A stretch of DNA of 30,080 bases from Isochrysis galbana. Taxonomy: Eukaryota > Haptophyta > Isochrysidales > Isochrysidaceae. Below the pieces are notes generated by a model. That model was not told the origin of the DNA and did not search any database. It saw nothing but the letters and a program-made list of their open reading frames with translations. Below, piece after piece: positions 10,853 to 19,171 of this stretch (positions within the stretch are counted from its first letter, which is position 1; each line of letters begins with the position of its first letter). The stretch spans positions 11,878,586 to 11,908,665 of the forward strand of contig CM030931.1 in the NCBI GenBank assembly GCA_018136815.1. The letters are read 5' to 3'. The translations under genes were made by a program, and so were the position numbers.

Positions 10853-10995
10853 CTCTCTCCCTCTCTCCCTCTCTCCCTCTCTCCCCCCCTCTCTCTCCCT
10901 CTCTCCTCTCTCCCTCTCTCTCTCTCCCTCTCTTCTCTCTCTCTCTTCTCTCTCTTTTGTTCTCTTTCTCTCTCTCTCTCCCCCCCCCCCCCCTC
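10800..10995. repeat. (CT)n/(CCCT)n microsatellite with poly-C
   Basis: An imperfect CT and CCCTCT repeat covers most of this stretch and ends in about 14 C (10981-10994). The open frames over it (Leu/Ser on the plus strand, Arg/Glu on the minus) are composition artefacts. Confidence 0.9.
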
Positions 10996-11253
10996 CCTCT
11001 CTCTCTCTGAACCACAGAACCAGCAGAATGAGAGAGAGCAGAGGATTGAGAAGAAGAGAGATAAGACTAAAGCTTTACTCCCAATGAGAAGGAATGAAGA
11101 CATATTTTGTCAGAGTTTTCTTGTTGTCCTAGTTTAATCCTAGTGCTGAGGGACCGTGCCTCATCGGCAACGGAGCCCCTCCCCGCGATGGGCGATGGGT
11201 GTGTGTGCGCGGTTGGCGCATGGCTCGTCCGGTGTATGTGGCTAGGGATGCTA

Positions 11254-11510
11254 GCCAACAAGACCTCTTACAAGACTACAATTTCTAACGTGGTACCCCG
11301 CGAGAGACCACCCCAACTTCTACAACCACCATAGCGCGCTCGACGACGCCGCTCAAGGGTACAACACCACAACGAATAAACTCGACAAATTCGTTGAAAA
11401 TCTTTTCTTCGACTCAGCGGCCGCCGACCGCGCCACACGCTCCTCCAAGTGGTGGGACCTGGACCACATGGCCAATAAATCACTCAACAACTTTAGTGAC
11501 AGCCACAGCC
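11254..11510 (+). other. Possible fragment of an unknown coding sequence
   Basis: After a TAG at about 11251 the plus strand stays open for more than 300 codons, to 12220. Only the first roughly 85 codons look like protein: LQFLTWYPARDHPNFYNHHS, then KLDKFVENLFFDS and KWWDLDHMANKSLNNFSD, rich in aromatic, Asn and Asp residues and unlike the surrounding GC-driven peptides. No start codon precedes it. It could be an inner exon or a transposon remnant. I recognise no family. Confidence 0.3.
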
Positions 11511-11914
11511 AGACAGAACCGCCCGCACTCGACAGTTCAAGGGTGGCAAAAACAAATCCACATAGAATGACCCCAAAATCCATCCCTCAGCATCTATTCT
11601 TGGAGCCCTCGAGGCGTCGGGACGCTCGAGGTCGTCACCCGTGTCGAATCGTCACATCAGCCACTACGAGGCGCGTCGAATCTCCACGGAAGGAATCGGG
11701 CTGCGAGGTTGCTACCAGGCACAACAGCGTTGCAAAGTCGGGCAGCTCGAGCAAGGAACCCCCATTGCTGCAATGGGGAAAATCTCTTCCCCCTGGGGAA
11801 CGATTGCCCGCGCCTCCTCACTGTTTCGTCAAACTGCATAGCTGCCACCTCTGCTGCACCCCCCCCCCCCTTGGGAGACGGGCTCGCAGAGGCAGAGGGC
11901 GCTGGCGAAAGGTC

Positions 11915-12095
11915 CAAGATTCCCCCCCCGCGCGGAAAACACGCCAACCGCACCTCCGGAGGGGGAACAGGAATTCCCCCCGCGCGCAGAATACGCCGAC
12001 AGGAGCTCCGGTGGGAGGAGGGCAGGACCCCCCCCGCGCGCCCCCCCGCGCGCAGGAAACGCCGACCGGACCTCCGGAGGGGGAACAGGAATTCC
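11915..12095. repeat. GC-rich tandem repeat, three imperfect copies of about 55-60 bp
   Basis: Each copy has a CCCCCCGCGCG tract, then GAAAACGCC-like sequence and CACCTCCGGAGGGGGAACAGGA (or near variants). Copies start near 11919, 11973 and 12036; the middle one is the most diverged and has an extra C/G tract. ATTCCCCC marks most unit borders. It directly precedes the dispersed repeat at 12101. Confidence 0.75.
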
Positions 12096-12100
12096 CCCGC

Positions 12101-12303
12101 CCCCTGGGTGTCCAGGTGTCCAAGGATTCCGCAGGGTCCCCCCACCTGCCCCGCCAGCCGCCTCCCCCTCCGAACGACCCCCTCCCGCCCACGAGAGGCA
12201 ATGGCGTCGGTGAGCGGTGAGTGACCCCCTTCCCTTCCCCGCGCGTGGCGGTCTATTTTCTATTTTGGGAGATTGAGGCGGGCGCTAACGGGAGGGAATC
12301 AGA
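12101..12303. repeat. Dispersed repeat, copy A
   Basis: About 200 bases that are clearly homologous to 18226-18410. Shared landmarks in order are CCCCTGGGTGTCCA, AAGGATTCC, CACCTGCCCCGCCA, GCAATGGCGTCGGTGAG, CCGCGCGTGGCGG, ATTTTGGGAGATTGAGG and AGGGAATCAGA. Copy A has two small internal duplications (GGTGTCCA and TCTATTTT). Both copies are in the same orientation, about 6.1 kb apart. The embedded ATGGCGTCGGTGAG looks like a start followed by a splice donor, but no exon follows clearly. Confidence 0.8.
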
Positions 12304-12314
12304 GTTGCTGAATT

Positions 12315-12899
12315 TTACAATGCCTGCTCGACCAGTAGTATGCTGTCATGATGAGTATATATAGGAGAAACAGTGCGGAAGCATGGCAAACATGCCAAGG
12401 CGCGCGCGGCGCGGTTGTTGTCCCGTCGTCTCGTGTTGATGGCGGGGGTCTCTCCCTCGTCGTCTCCTTCGGTGTGTTTGCCTCCCCTTCTAGGGGTCCA
12501 GTCTTGTTCTTTGTTTCGCAATGTTGTGACAATTCCCATGGGGGCTTTGTCCATGATGGTGCCGGGCCGGCCCCTCGTGCCGGAGCACGAGGGCGGTTTC
12601 GCGGCTGTGTAGGGGCTGGGCCCGGAGGCCTCCCCTGATGGAGCGTCCCTCTGCTGTGGAGTGGCTGGTGGGGCTGTGGAAAGTGGAGTGGGTGTGCTGC
12701 ATGCTGGCTGTTGCCAGCATGCAGGCTTGGGTCGCTCTGCTCTCTGTGATGTTCGGGCGCGGCCCGCTGGCTCTTGCGCCACCTGGTCGGGCGGGTCGTC
12801 TTGACGCGGTCGCTTCGGCGACAGGGGGGTGTCCATGAGTCCTTCGTCCATCGCGGCGAGGGCGGCGGCAGCGAGAGCGGGCGGCGGCGCGCGCTCCAT
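12315..12899 (-). CDS. Hypothetical Pro/Ala-rich protein, 194 residues
   Basis: The minus-strand frame runs from the ATG at 12899 to a stop at 12315. It opens MERAPPPAL, then AMDEGLMDTPLSPKRPRQDD, whose PKRPRQ could be a nuclear signal, and continues low-complexity and Pro/Thr/Arg-rich without a domain. The ATG lies five bases after the repeated hairpin motif (12904-12921), and the same hairpin plus MERAP start recurs at two other sites without a long frame. A TATATATA lies at about 12356, inside the frame. Length alone is not strong evidence in this GC-rich DNA; it could be chance or a gag-like remnant. Confidence 0.3.
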   Translation of the reverse strand: MERAPPPALAAAALAAMDEGLMDTPLSPKRPRQDDPPDQVAQEPAGRARTSQRAERPKPACWQQPACSTPTPLSTAPPATPQQRDAPSGEASGPSPYTAAKPPSCSGTRGRPGTIMDKAPMGIVTTLRNKEQDWTPRRGGKHTEGDDEGETPAINTRRRDNNRAARALACLPCFRTVSPIYTHHDSILLVEQAL

Positions 12900-12924
12900 G
12901 ACCCTATCGTTTTAACGATAGTTG
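12884..12924 (-). repeat. Hairpin motif, copy 1
   Basis: GCGGCGCGCGCTCCATGACC precedes a perfect 8-bp stem (12904-12911 with 12914-12921, two-base loop), then TTG. Near-identical blocks occur at 13130 and 27390, in the same orientation. On the minus strand the hairpin sits just upstream of an ATG. Confidence 0.85.
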
Positions 12925-13129
12925 AGCAGGTGGCCGTCTACCTCGACTTGTTAAATCGCACTCCGTAGAGATGGAAGGGAGAATAGTACGTGGGGGTAAT
13001 ATCCAAGTTAGGGGTCAATAAAAATTATATACCTAAATAGACGGGAGGGGTGTGACAAAAAAGGGAACCTCAAGTTGCACCTTCTTCGCCCGCGCACGCG
13101 GCGCCTGAAGTCGGCAAGAAAGGAGAGGA

Positions 13130-13169
13130 GCGGCGCGCGCTCCATGACCCTATCTTTTCAAGATAGTTG
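13130..13169 (-). repeat. Hairpin motif, copy 2
   Basis: The flanking block is identical to copy 1. The stem is 7 bp (13150-13156 with 13160-13166) with loop TTC. Compared with copy 1, the sixth pair changes from G-C to T-A on both sides, so pairing is kept. 13170-13541 is otherwise without a supported gene. Confidence 0.85.
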
Positions 13170-13541
13170 TCGCTGGCTCGCTAGAGCATGATTTGGGCTT
13201 GCGCCGATTGCGTTTTGCGCACTGCCCGCGCGCGCCGTGCATCGCCGCTATCTTTCCCTCCGCTACCTGCCGCTATCCTGCCCGCATGCGCGCGCATCAC
13301 TCACATTCAGCTACGCACACGCGATCCAGCGAGCGGCACCCATGTACTACCCCATTACCCTGGCATGATTGACACATTCGACGTACAAGCAAGCCCTCTC
13401 CTCTTCTCCATCTCTCCTGTTTGGTGATTGGGTGAGAAAGCTCATACCCTGTATTGAGGGTCTGCCAAGATCCAAGGGCACACCCAAACGTAGCCACCGT
13501 ATGCACTCGGGCAGAGCGGCAAGAAACTTTCAGCGATCGCC

Positions 13542-15040
13542 TCATGCTTCCGCTTGACTAAACATGGAGAACGAGGATCGGCGCGAACTCATGGCGTTGC
13601 CTATGTGGCCGAGGCTGCTCGTCCCGTGCACCGGGTTTGGAATCTTCAGGGCGTCTGCAAAGACGCCAGAGGCCTTTGAGAGGGCGTCACTCCGCTTCTC
13701 GAGCTCATCCAGGGCGCGGCGGACTTGCGTTCTTTGCGTGCTAAGTGCATCGTTAGTCTCTTTGACGCTCAACTTGAGTGCTTTGAGCTGAGAGGTTGCT
13801 TGCGAGGTCTGTGAGCGTATCTCGGCAACAGCGTCCTCAAGAGAGCGTTCTAGGTCTTCGTGGGATGATGCCTTGGTGGTGATTTCGCCCAAGGCTTGCT
13901 GCTGCTCCTCCAGACGCGACTCCATCCGGCGCGCCACATCGCCGAGCGCGTCCATGTCTGCTCCCAACCCATTGATGGCCAGCTCTTGCGAGCTCGCCCG
14001 CGCTTCCGCCACGTCGGCCAACTCCGTAATGCGCGTGCTAAGTGTCTCATGCCCTGACTTGGACTCTCGACTGAAGTTCTCAACCGTCTCGACCAGCAAC
14101 GCCATTGCGTCTCGGTGGCGTGCCACCTCCGTCTTGACGGCAGCCACTTGCTCGGCCACACCGCTCGTTTCTGAGGTTATCTTTGCTTGCAGCGGCTCGA
14201 GCAAGCAGGAACCGAACGCAAGCCTTGATTGAGCCCTTGAATCTGTGGTTTAATCTCGGTCGCAAAACGGACAAGCGCGGCGTGCTCTGTCTTGAGGGCG
14301 GAATGCTCTGCCGCCAGCTCCTTGCACCCGGCCTCGATCGCAGCGAGGCGCCCAGCCAACGCCGTCATGGTCGGGCTGTTTCCCGACTCCAGCTCCCTTC
14401 GGGCGGCGCTGGAGGCCTGCGCTGCACTCAGTTCAAATAAATGAGCTCGTGTCTCCTTTATATCGCTATCCAGCTTCGAGACGGAGTCCTTGACCGCCGC
14501 AAATGAGAGCTGCATCCACTCTGTGTCTCGCTTGCGGCTCTCTGTCATTAAGGTCACGGCGTTATCGGTTTGCGCCTTTGCCAGATCGACCACTCTCTGC
14601 ACCTCATCTCGTAGCGAGATGCACTCCGAGCGCAGCGTCGAGAGCTCCTCATCGACGACGGTCGATAGAGCGCCAATGGACTTCTTGATCCGCGACACTT
14701 CCCCCTTCAAGTAGTCGAAGACCGTCTGGCTCTCCCGCTCGAGGGCCTACGCACCCGACAGCGAGGAGGAGTGCATCTCGCTACCGACAGGCTCACGAGC
14801 GCCCGAGGTGGGAGGGAACACAGGCGTGTGCGCGTTGACCGTGTGGTCGACCTCTTTCCACCTCGCGGGAGGCGGGCGCACGCCCGTGCTGGCTGGATCT
14901 GTGGCACGTGCGGGTGAATAAGCGCGCACCAGCTGCTCCCTCGAGGTGTGCTCCAGTCTGCGCACTGCCTCCTTGACGCGCTGGAACTCGGTGAGCTTCG
15001 CACTCCGCGCCCACGAGGCCTCCGTCTGCGAGGCGTACAT
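13542..15040 (-). pseudogene. Coiled-coil protein gene with in-frame TAG and one frameshift
   Basis: From the ATG at 15040 the minus strand encodes a helical N-terminus (LTEFQRVKEAVRRLEHTSRE), a Pro-rich linker, and then a TAG at 14749-14747. The same frame continues directly with ALERESQTVFDYLKGEVSRI and a long heptad-like coiled coil to about 14210. There a one-base shift moves the frame into a second coiled coil (SGVAEQVAAVKTEVARHRDA onward) that ends with a Ser/Arg-rich tail at 13542. The whole would be nearly 500 residues, mostly coiled coil with spectrin- or filament-like Ala/Glu/Leu composition. No domain family is recognised. Neither interruption is near a plausible intron. It could be a pseudogene, a gene with sequencing errors, or (for the TAG) readthrough. 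Nothing adjacent hints at a function. Confidence 0.6.
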
Positions 15041-15227
15041 CGTGCCGCACCCAGCCAGAGCCGTCCAGAAGCAACGAGCCTCGCAGGTCACCTCCCCTCT
15101 CGCGATTCCCCTTGCCCCCCTCTCTCGCTTCCGCTTGCCTCACTCTTCCACACCCCCCTCCCCTGGGGTCGGGCAACGCGCTCGCGGCGGGTAAGTCCAA
15201 ACCACCGTGCAGGACCGCTGCTACTAC

Positions 15228-15415
15228 TCTAGAGCTACTACTCTAGAGTATACTCTAGAGTACTCTACTCTACTACTACTACTACTCTACTCTACTCTAC
15301 TCTACTCTACTCTACTCTACTCTACTCTACTCTACTCTACTCTACTCTACTCTACTCTACTCTACTCTACTCTACTCTACTCTACTCTACTCTACTCTAC
15401 TCTACTCTACTCTAG
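15228..15415. repeat. (ACTCT)n pentanucleotide microsatellite flanked by TCTAGA
   Basis: About 26 units of TCTAC cover 15284-15415. The left edge is irregular, with repeated CTCTAGAG and (ACT)n, and the right edge is TCTAGAG. It abuts the hAT insertion by about 15 bases. Confidence 0.95.
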
Positions 15416-15437
15416 AGTCCTCCGCTCTGCTGCTGGG

Positions 15438-17881
15438 CCCAGATGGGACAACAGGCTTCTAATAGGTTCTATTAACAGGTCAACAGGTCTACCAGACCTG
15501 TTACCTGTTAACAGGTAATAGGTCTACAAAGTACAAAGTAAAATTTAGGGCGGGAACTTTGGCGGGAACGTGGCCCCTCGCTCGCCCGCGCGCTCGCGAT
15601 GTCTGAGAGCGCCCTTAGCGACGACGAGTCCACCATTGCTACCTCGACCTCGTTCGAGGGAGAGTGGGGCCGCCAGCCGCTGGAGTCACTGGAGGGCAGT
15701 GCTCTTGAGTGGTCCACCATCGAGGAGGGGGTTGGGCGCGTGAAGAACTCGCGTATCTCAAAGAAGGGCCTGTTCTGTCACCACACGTACTTCGGAGGGC
15801 CTCTGAACATCCGGCAGCATTTGGATAGGGGCTGCCGAATAGGAATGTGCGGCTGTGCAGACCCACGGCGCTATGGCTAAGCAGGCACGCCGAGGTGGTG
15901 AAGGAGCTGCGGCGGCGCGCCACCATCGCCGAGAACAAGGCTGCAATGAAGATGGGCAAAGAAGAGAGCCGTGCACTGGGCCGCGCAATCGCTGCAGAGG
16001 ATACCTGCACACCACCCTTCTCCCTCTCTGCTCAGCACCAGCCCTTTCAGGCAATCACCGTTGAGCAGGTCGCCGAAGCATGGCTCAAGGTGATCGTCAA
16101 GAGGGCCTTGCCCCTGGACCTGGTCGACGACAGGCTCTTCCGGAATGCGGTAGCGGTCACCGCAAAATGCGGCTCAAAGAACTTGCTCGCTGGCAACGAC
16201 CTGCGGCTGCCGACACGGCGCACCTTCACGCAGAAGTTGCTCCCATTGCTGGACACGCGGCTTGACGAAGGAGTGCGGCAGAAGATGCAAGCCCTCGCAG
16301 ATCTCACTGGTGTCACCCTCATATCGGATGGTTGGACAAATGTCCAGAGCCGCCCCATCATCAATTGCCTTGCGTCGTTGCCTGTTGGCTCCTATTTCAT
16401 TGCAGCACAAGACACCTCGGGCGCGACGAAGGACGCGGCATACATCAAGGACTTCATCGTGAAGCACATCAACGGCTTTGGCGCGCAGCATGTCGTAGCT
16501 GTATGCATGGATGGAGCTTGCACCGCTTCTTTCCCCTTGATAACGCGTGAGTGCCCGCACATTTTCACTTTCATTTGTCCAACCCACAGCTTGGATAACT
16601 TCATGAGGAACATCTGCAGTGACAAGCCCAAGGTGCGCGTGAAGAGCCTGAACGATCGCGAGTTCTCATGGGGCGAGCCCTTTTTGGCTCGCGCCATTGA
16701 GCAAGTCCGCCAAGTGGTAAGTTTTGTAACGTCGCACCAGAAAGCGCTTGCACGATACCGCGAGCTTTGTGCGCAAGTTGCCTGTGAGGCGAGGCCGGAG
16801 GGTGGCATGGAACTACTCAAGGCGGCTGAAACCAGGTTTGCCTCGACGCTTTTGATGATCACGCGATACAAAAACGTGCACTTTGTTCTAGAGCAACTGG
16901 TCATCGATCCCGTATTCTCGACGTGGGTTCAGAAGCTGCCAAGCGAGCAACGCGGCAAGGCGGCCGACTGCAAGCGAATCATTCGTTCAGAGGAGCTGTT
17001 GGGAACCATTACAACTGGGATTGCGATCATGGAGCCCGTCTATCGTCTTCTTCGGCTGACGGACGGCAAGCTCGGTGCCAATCTGGGAAAAGTTTATGCT
17101 TACCTCCTTCAGATAGATCAACACTTCAAGCAAGGTGTACTTCCCGGCGTTTCCGCTTCTGTCCGGCACAAAATACACGAGCTCTTCATGGCTCGGTGGG
17201 AATACCTTCACGCCCCTGTGATGACAGCCGCCTATTGTTTGGAGCCTGAGTTTTGCCGCCGCAGGCATAGTAGCCGTGAGCTGCAAGACCTGAAGCAGTG
17301 CCTGCGTCAGATGGCAACGGACGAGCATCCGTTGCCTGATTTGCTGGCCGAGCTGGGCGACTTTCAAGAGGCTGTACTGAGTGGCATGCATGATTTCACC
17401 GACGAAGTGGCTTTCTCTCAGCGAGCACGTTCGATGGCATCGTACAAATGGGCAAATGTTTACCTCACAATGTTCCCTCACTTGCAGTGGGCCGCATGTC
17501 GTCTTCTCGCATTGTCCTGTTCTGCGTCTGGTTGTGAGCGTTCTTGGTCTGTGCAAGATTGGATCCATTCCAAGAAAAGGAATAGGTTGGGGCAGACTGT
17601 AGTGGAAAGGTTGGTGAGGTGTCACACCAATCTTCTCCTCGATGATTTGTTGTTGGATTGGGAGTCTCGTGTTTTGCCTTGGGAGTTGGAGATGGTTGTG
17701 GATGAACCCGAGTCTGAAGACTGAAGAGTAACACTTACTACTTACTAGTATAACTTTATAATGTTAGTATCACTCGTTTTTTTTTGACCTGTTACGGACC
17801 TATTGCGACCTGTTAACAGGTCCTCTTAACAGCAACAGGCCCCCGAAACCTGTTGACCTTGTACCTGTTGTCCCATCTGGG
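15438..17881 (+). mobile_element. hAT transposon, structurally complete (2,444 bp)
   Basis: The ends are an 18-bp perfect inverted repeat, CCCAGATGGGACAACAGG at 15438-15455 and its complement at 17864-17881. Immediately outside, CTGCTGGG occurs on both sides (15430-15437 and 17882-17889), the 8-bp target duplication expected of hAT. Each end also has five copies of ACAGGT or its complement (left 15475-15516, right 17787-17868), probable subterminal transposase-binding sites. The interior carries one transposase gene. Identical target duplications and identical terminal repeats imply a fairly recent insertion. Confidence 0.95.
15599..17724 (+). pseudogene. hAT transposase (BED finger, DUF659, hATC) with one frameshift
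   Basis: The first frame opens at ATG 15599 and holds an acidic leader and a BED-finger-like segment (LFCHHTYFGGPLNIRQHL, about residues 60-78). It stops at 15880. The rest lies one frame over, 15847-17724, about 610 residues without interruption, so a single-base deletion between about 15860 and 15890 best explains the break. Key motifs are LISDGWTNVQSRP (DUF659, first Asp, about 16322), VCMDGA (second Asp, about 16505), CPTHSLDNF (about 16578), and the C-terminal dimerisation block SASGCERSWSVQDWIHSKKR with the catalytic Glu (about 17536), then VERLVRCHTNLL. A spliced solution was sought and not found. If the frameshift is a sequence error the element would be potentially autonomous; if real, it is a young non-autonomous copy. 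Confidence 0.9.
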
Positions 17882-17889
17882 CTGCTGGG

Positions 17890-18177
17890 GGCCGCGCTAT
17901 CCTCCCCTTGCCCCGTTGCGAGAGGGGCCCTAGGGGAGTTTGGAGGCGTCCTCGTATACATTCCCTACCCTTACCGAGGGGTGGGTGCTGCTTACTCTGG
18001 GAATCTGGGGGAAGGGGGAGGAGGGGGCGGTGGGTGGTCCGAGGAGGGGTTATTGGCCGAAAGGGAGGCGGCAAGAGGCGAAGGTGTCGCCGGGGGGAGG
18101 GTGAGTGTGCCTCCCCGCGGCGACAACTTCGCCCGTGCGCGAGGGAGCTTCGCGCTTCGCTGAGTCGCTGCGCTTGG
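17890..18177. other. Intergenic, GC-rich
   Basis: Unique G/C-rich sequence between the hAT right target duplication and the inverted-repeat element. I see no gene here. Confidence 0.5.
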
Positions 18178-18225
18178 CTACTAGTAGCCCGGTCACTCAC
18201 TCTTTTTAACCACTATTTCCCACCT

Positions 18226-18410
18226 CCCCTGGGTGTCCAAGGATTCCTTAGGGTCCCCCCCTACCTGCCCCGCCAACTCCCTCCCCCCTCCGAACCACCC
18301 CCTCCCACCCCACGAAGGGCAATGGCGTCGGTGAGGGACTCCCCTCCCTTCCCCCGCGCGTGGCGGGCTATTTTGGGAGATTGAGGGGGCGCTCACGGAA
18401 GGGAATCAGA
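18226..18410. repeat. Dispersed repeat, copy B
   Basis: This is the second copy of the repeat seen at 12101-12303, about 85 percent alike by eye. It begins 25 bases inside the left inverted repeat of the candidate element, whereas copy A has no such repeat beside it. Confidence 0.8.
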
Positions 18411-18619
18411 TTGGTGAATGTGGGGCGCATCAGTATTAGAAACGCGGAGCTTCCGCGACGTCCGATCGCCCGCGATCGGCCGAAGAATGGCCTGGAGGTG
18501 GTGGCCATGCAGAGCCCAGAGCTCTCGCGAGCAGGGTGGGGGGTCACTAGTAGGTCGCACGCTGGTTCTTGAGGGTCGCACACACTCGCACTAACCCATC
18601 CTGGCCCCTCGCACCGCAG

Positions 18620-18770
18620 GAATGCCTCGATTCGATCCGGCCCGACGCCCAGGGCCACGGCCCCTATTGACGTCGACAAGCGCTCGATTGGACGCCTGGA
18701 GGTGCAGCTCTTCAAGTGGCCGTGCGGCGCGACGGGCCGGTCGCGACCCGGCTGTTCCGGGCCTGCCTGT
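18620..18770 (+). pseudogene. Possible cyclophilin-like exon remnant
   Basis: After an acceptor-like CTCGCACCGCAG (ending 18619), bases 18666-18716 encode IDVDKRSIGRLEVQLFK, which resembles the first strands of cyclophilin-type peptidyl-prolyl isomerases (an I-x-D ... G-R-L-E-x-x-L-F pattern). The expected continuation (P-x-T-x-x-N-F) is not found in the same frame; an adjacent frame reads VATRLFRACL, only loosely similar. No other exon is found. This could be chance. Confidence 0.22.
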
Positions 18771-18976
18771 AACCCCCAAAGCCTCCTGGCCCGGCCCCAC
18801 GCGTTCGCGCCCAGCGTTGATCCGAAATCTTGAGAGCTGGTGTGTGTCGTGTTCACGTCTCATCTCCGCCTTCACCGCAAAGGTGTACGCCGAGGCCGCT
18901 AGGTACATGAATTTGGCTCCTGGGGCGGAACCATTTCATGTGAAGTGTGTTAACTTGCCAAATGCAAGCTGAGGGG

Positions 18977-19171
18977 TAAGGAAGTGCCAGCGGCAAGCGC
19001 AGTCGCGTTCGAAAGTTGGGCACTCGGGCCCGTTCGGCCCGTAGCCCTGGTCTTGTTTTCGGTGTTGCACAGGGCCAACTTCGACGCGATGTGCGCGGGC
19101 GGCGGCGGCGATTGGCGTAGCTATAAGGGTGGCATCTTTCCAATTGATGCCTTTTGTGTCATTCTATCTTA
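18977..19171. repeat. Diverged edge copy of the 204-bp satellite
   Basis: The order of landmarks matches the satellite unit (GTTCGAAAGTTGGGCACTCGG, then GCGGCGGCGGCGATTGGCGTAG, then ATTCTATCTTAG), but with many substitutions and indels. Greater divergence at the border is usual for tandem arrays. Confidence 0.8.

Noticed and set aside
10161-11103. Long Arg/Glu-rich minus-strand frames
   Set aside because: They cross the N gap and translate CT/GA repeats.
13150-13185. Hairpin followed by CTAG, like a Helitron 3' end
   Set aside because: The base after CTAG is not T, the sequence between hairpin and CTAG is not shared among the copies, and copy 1 lacks CTAG.
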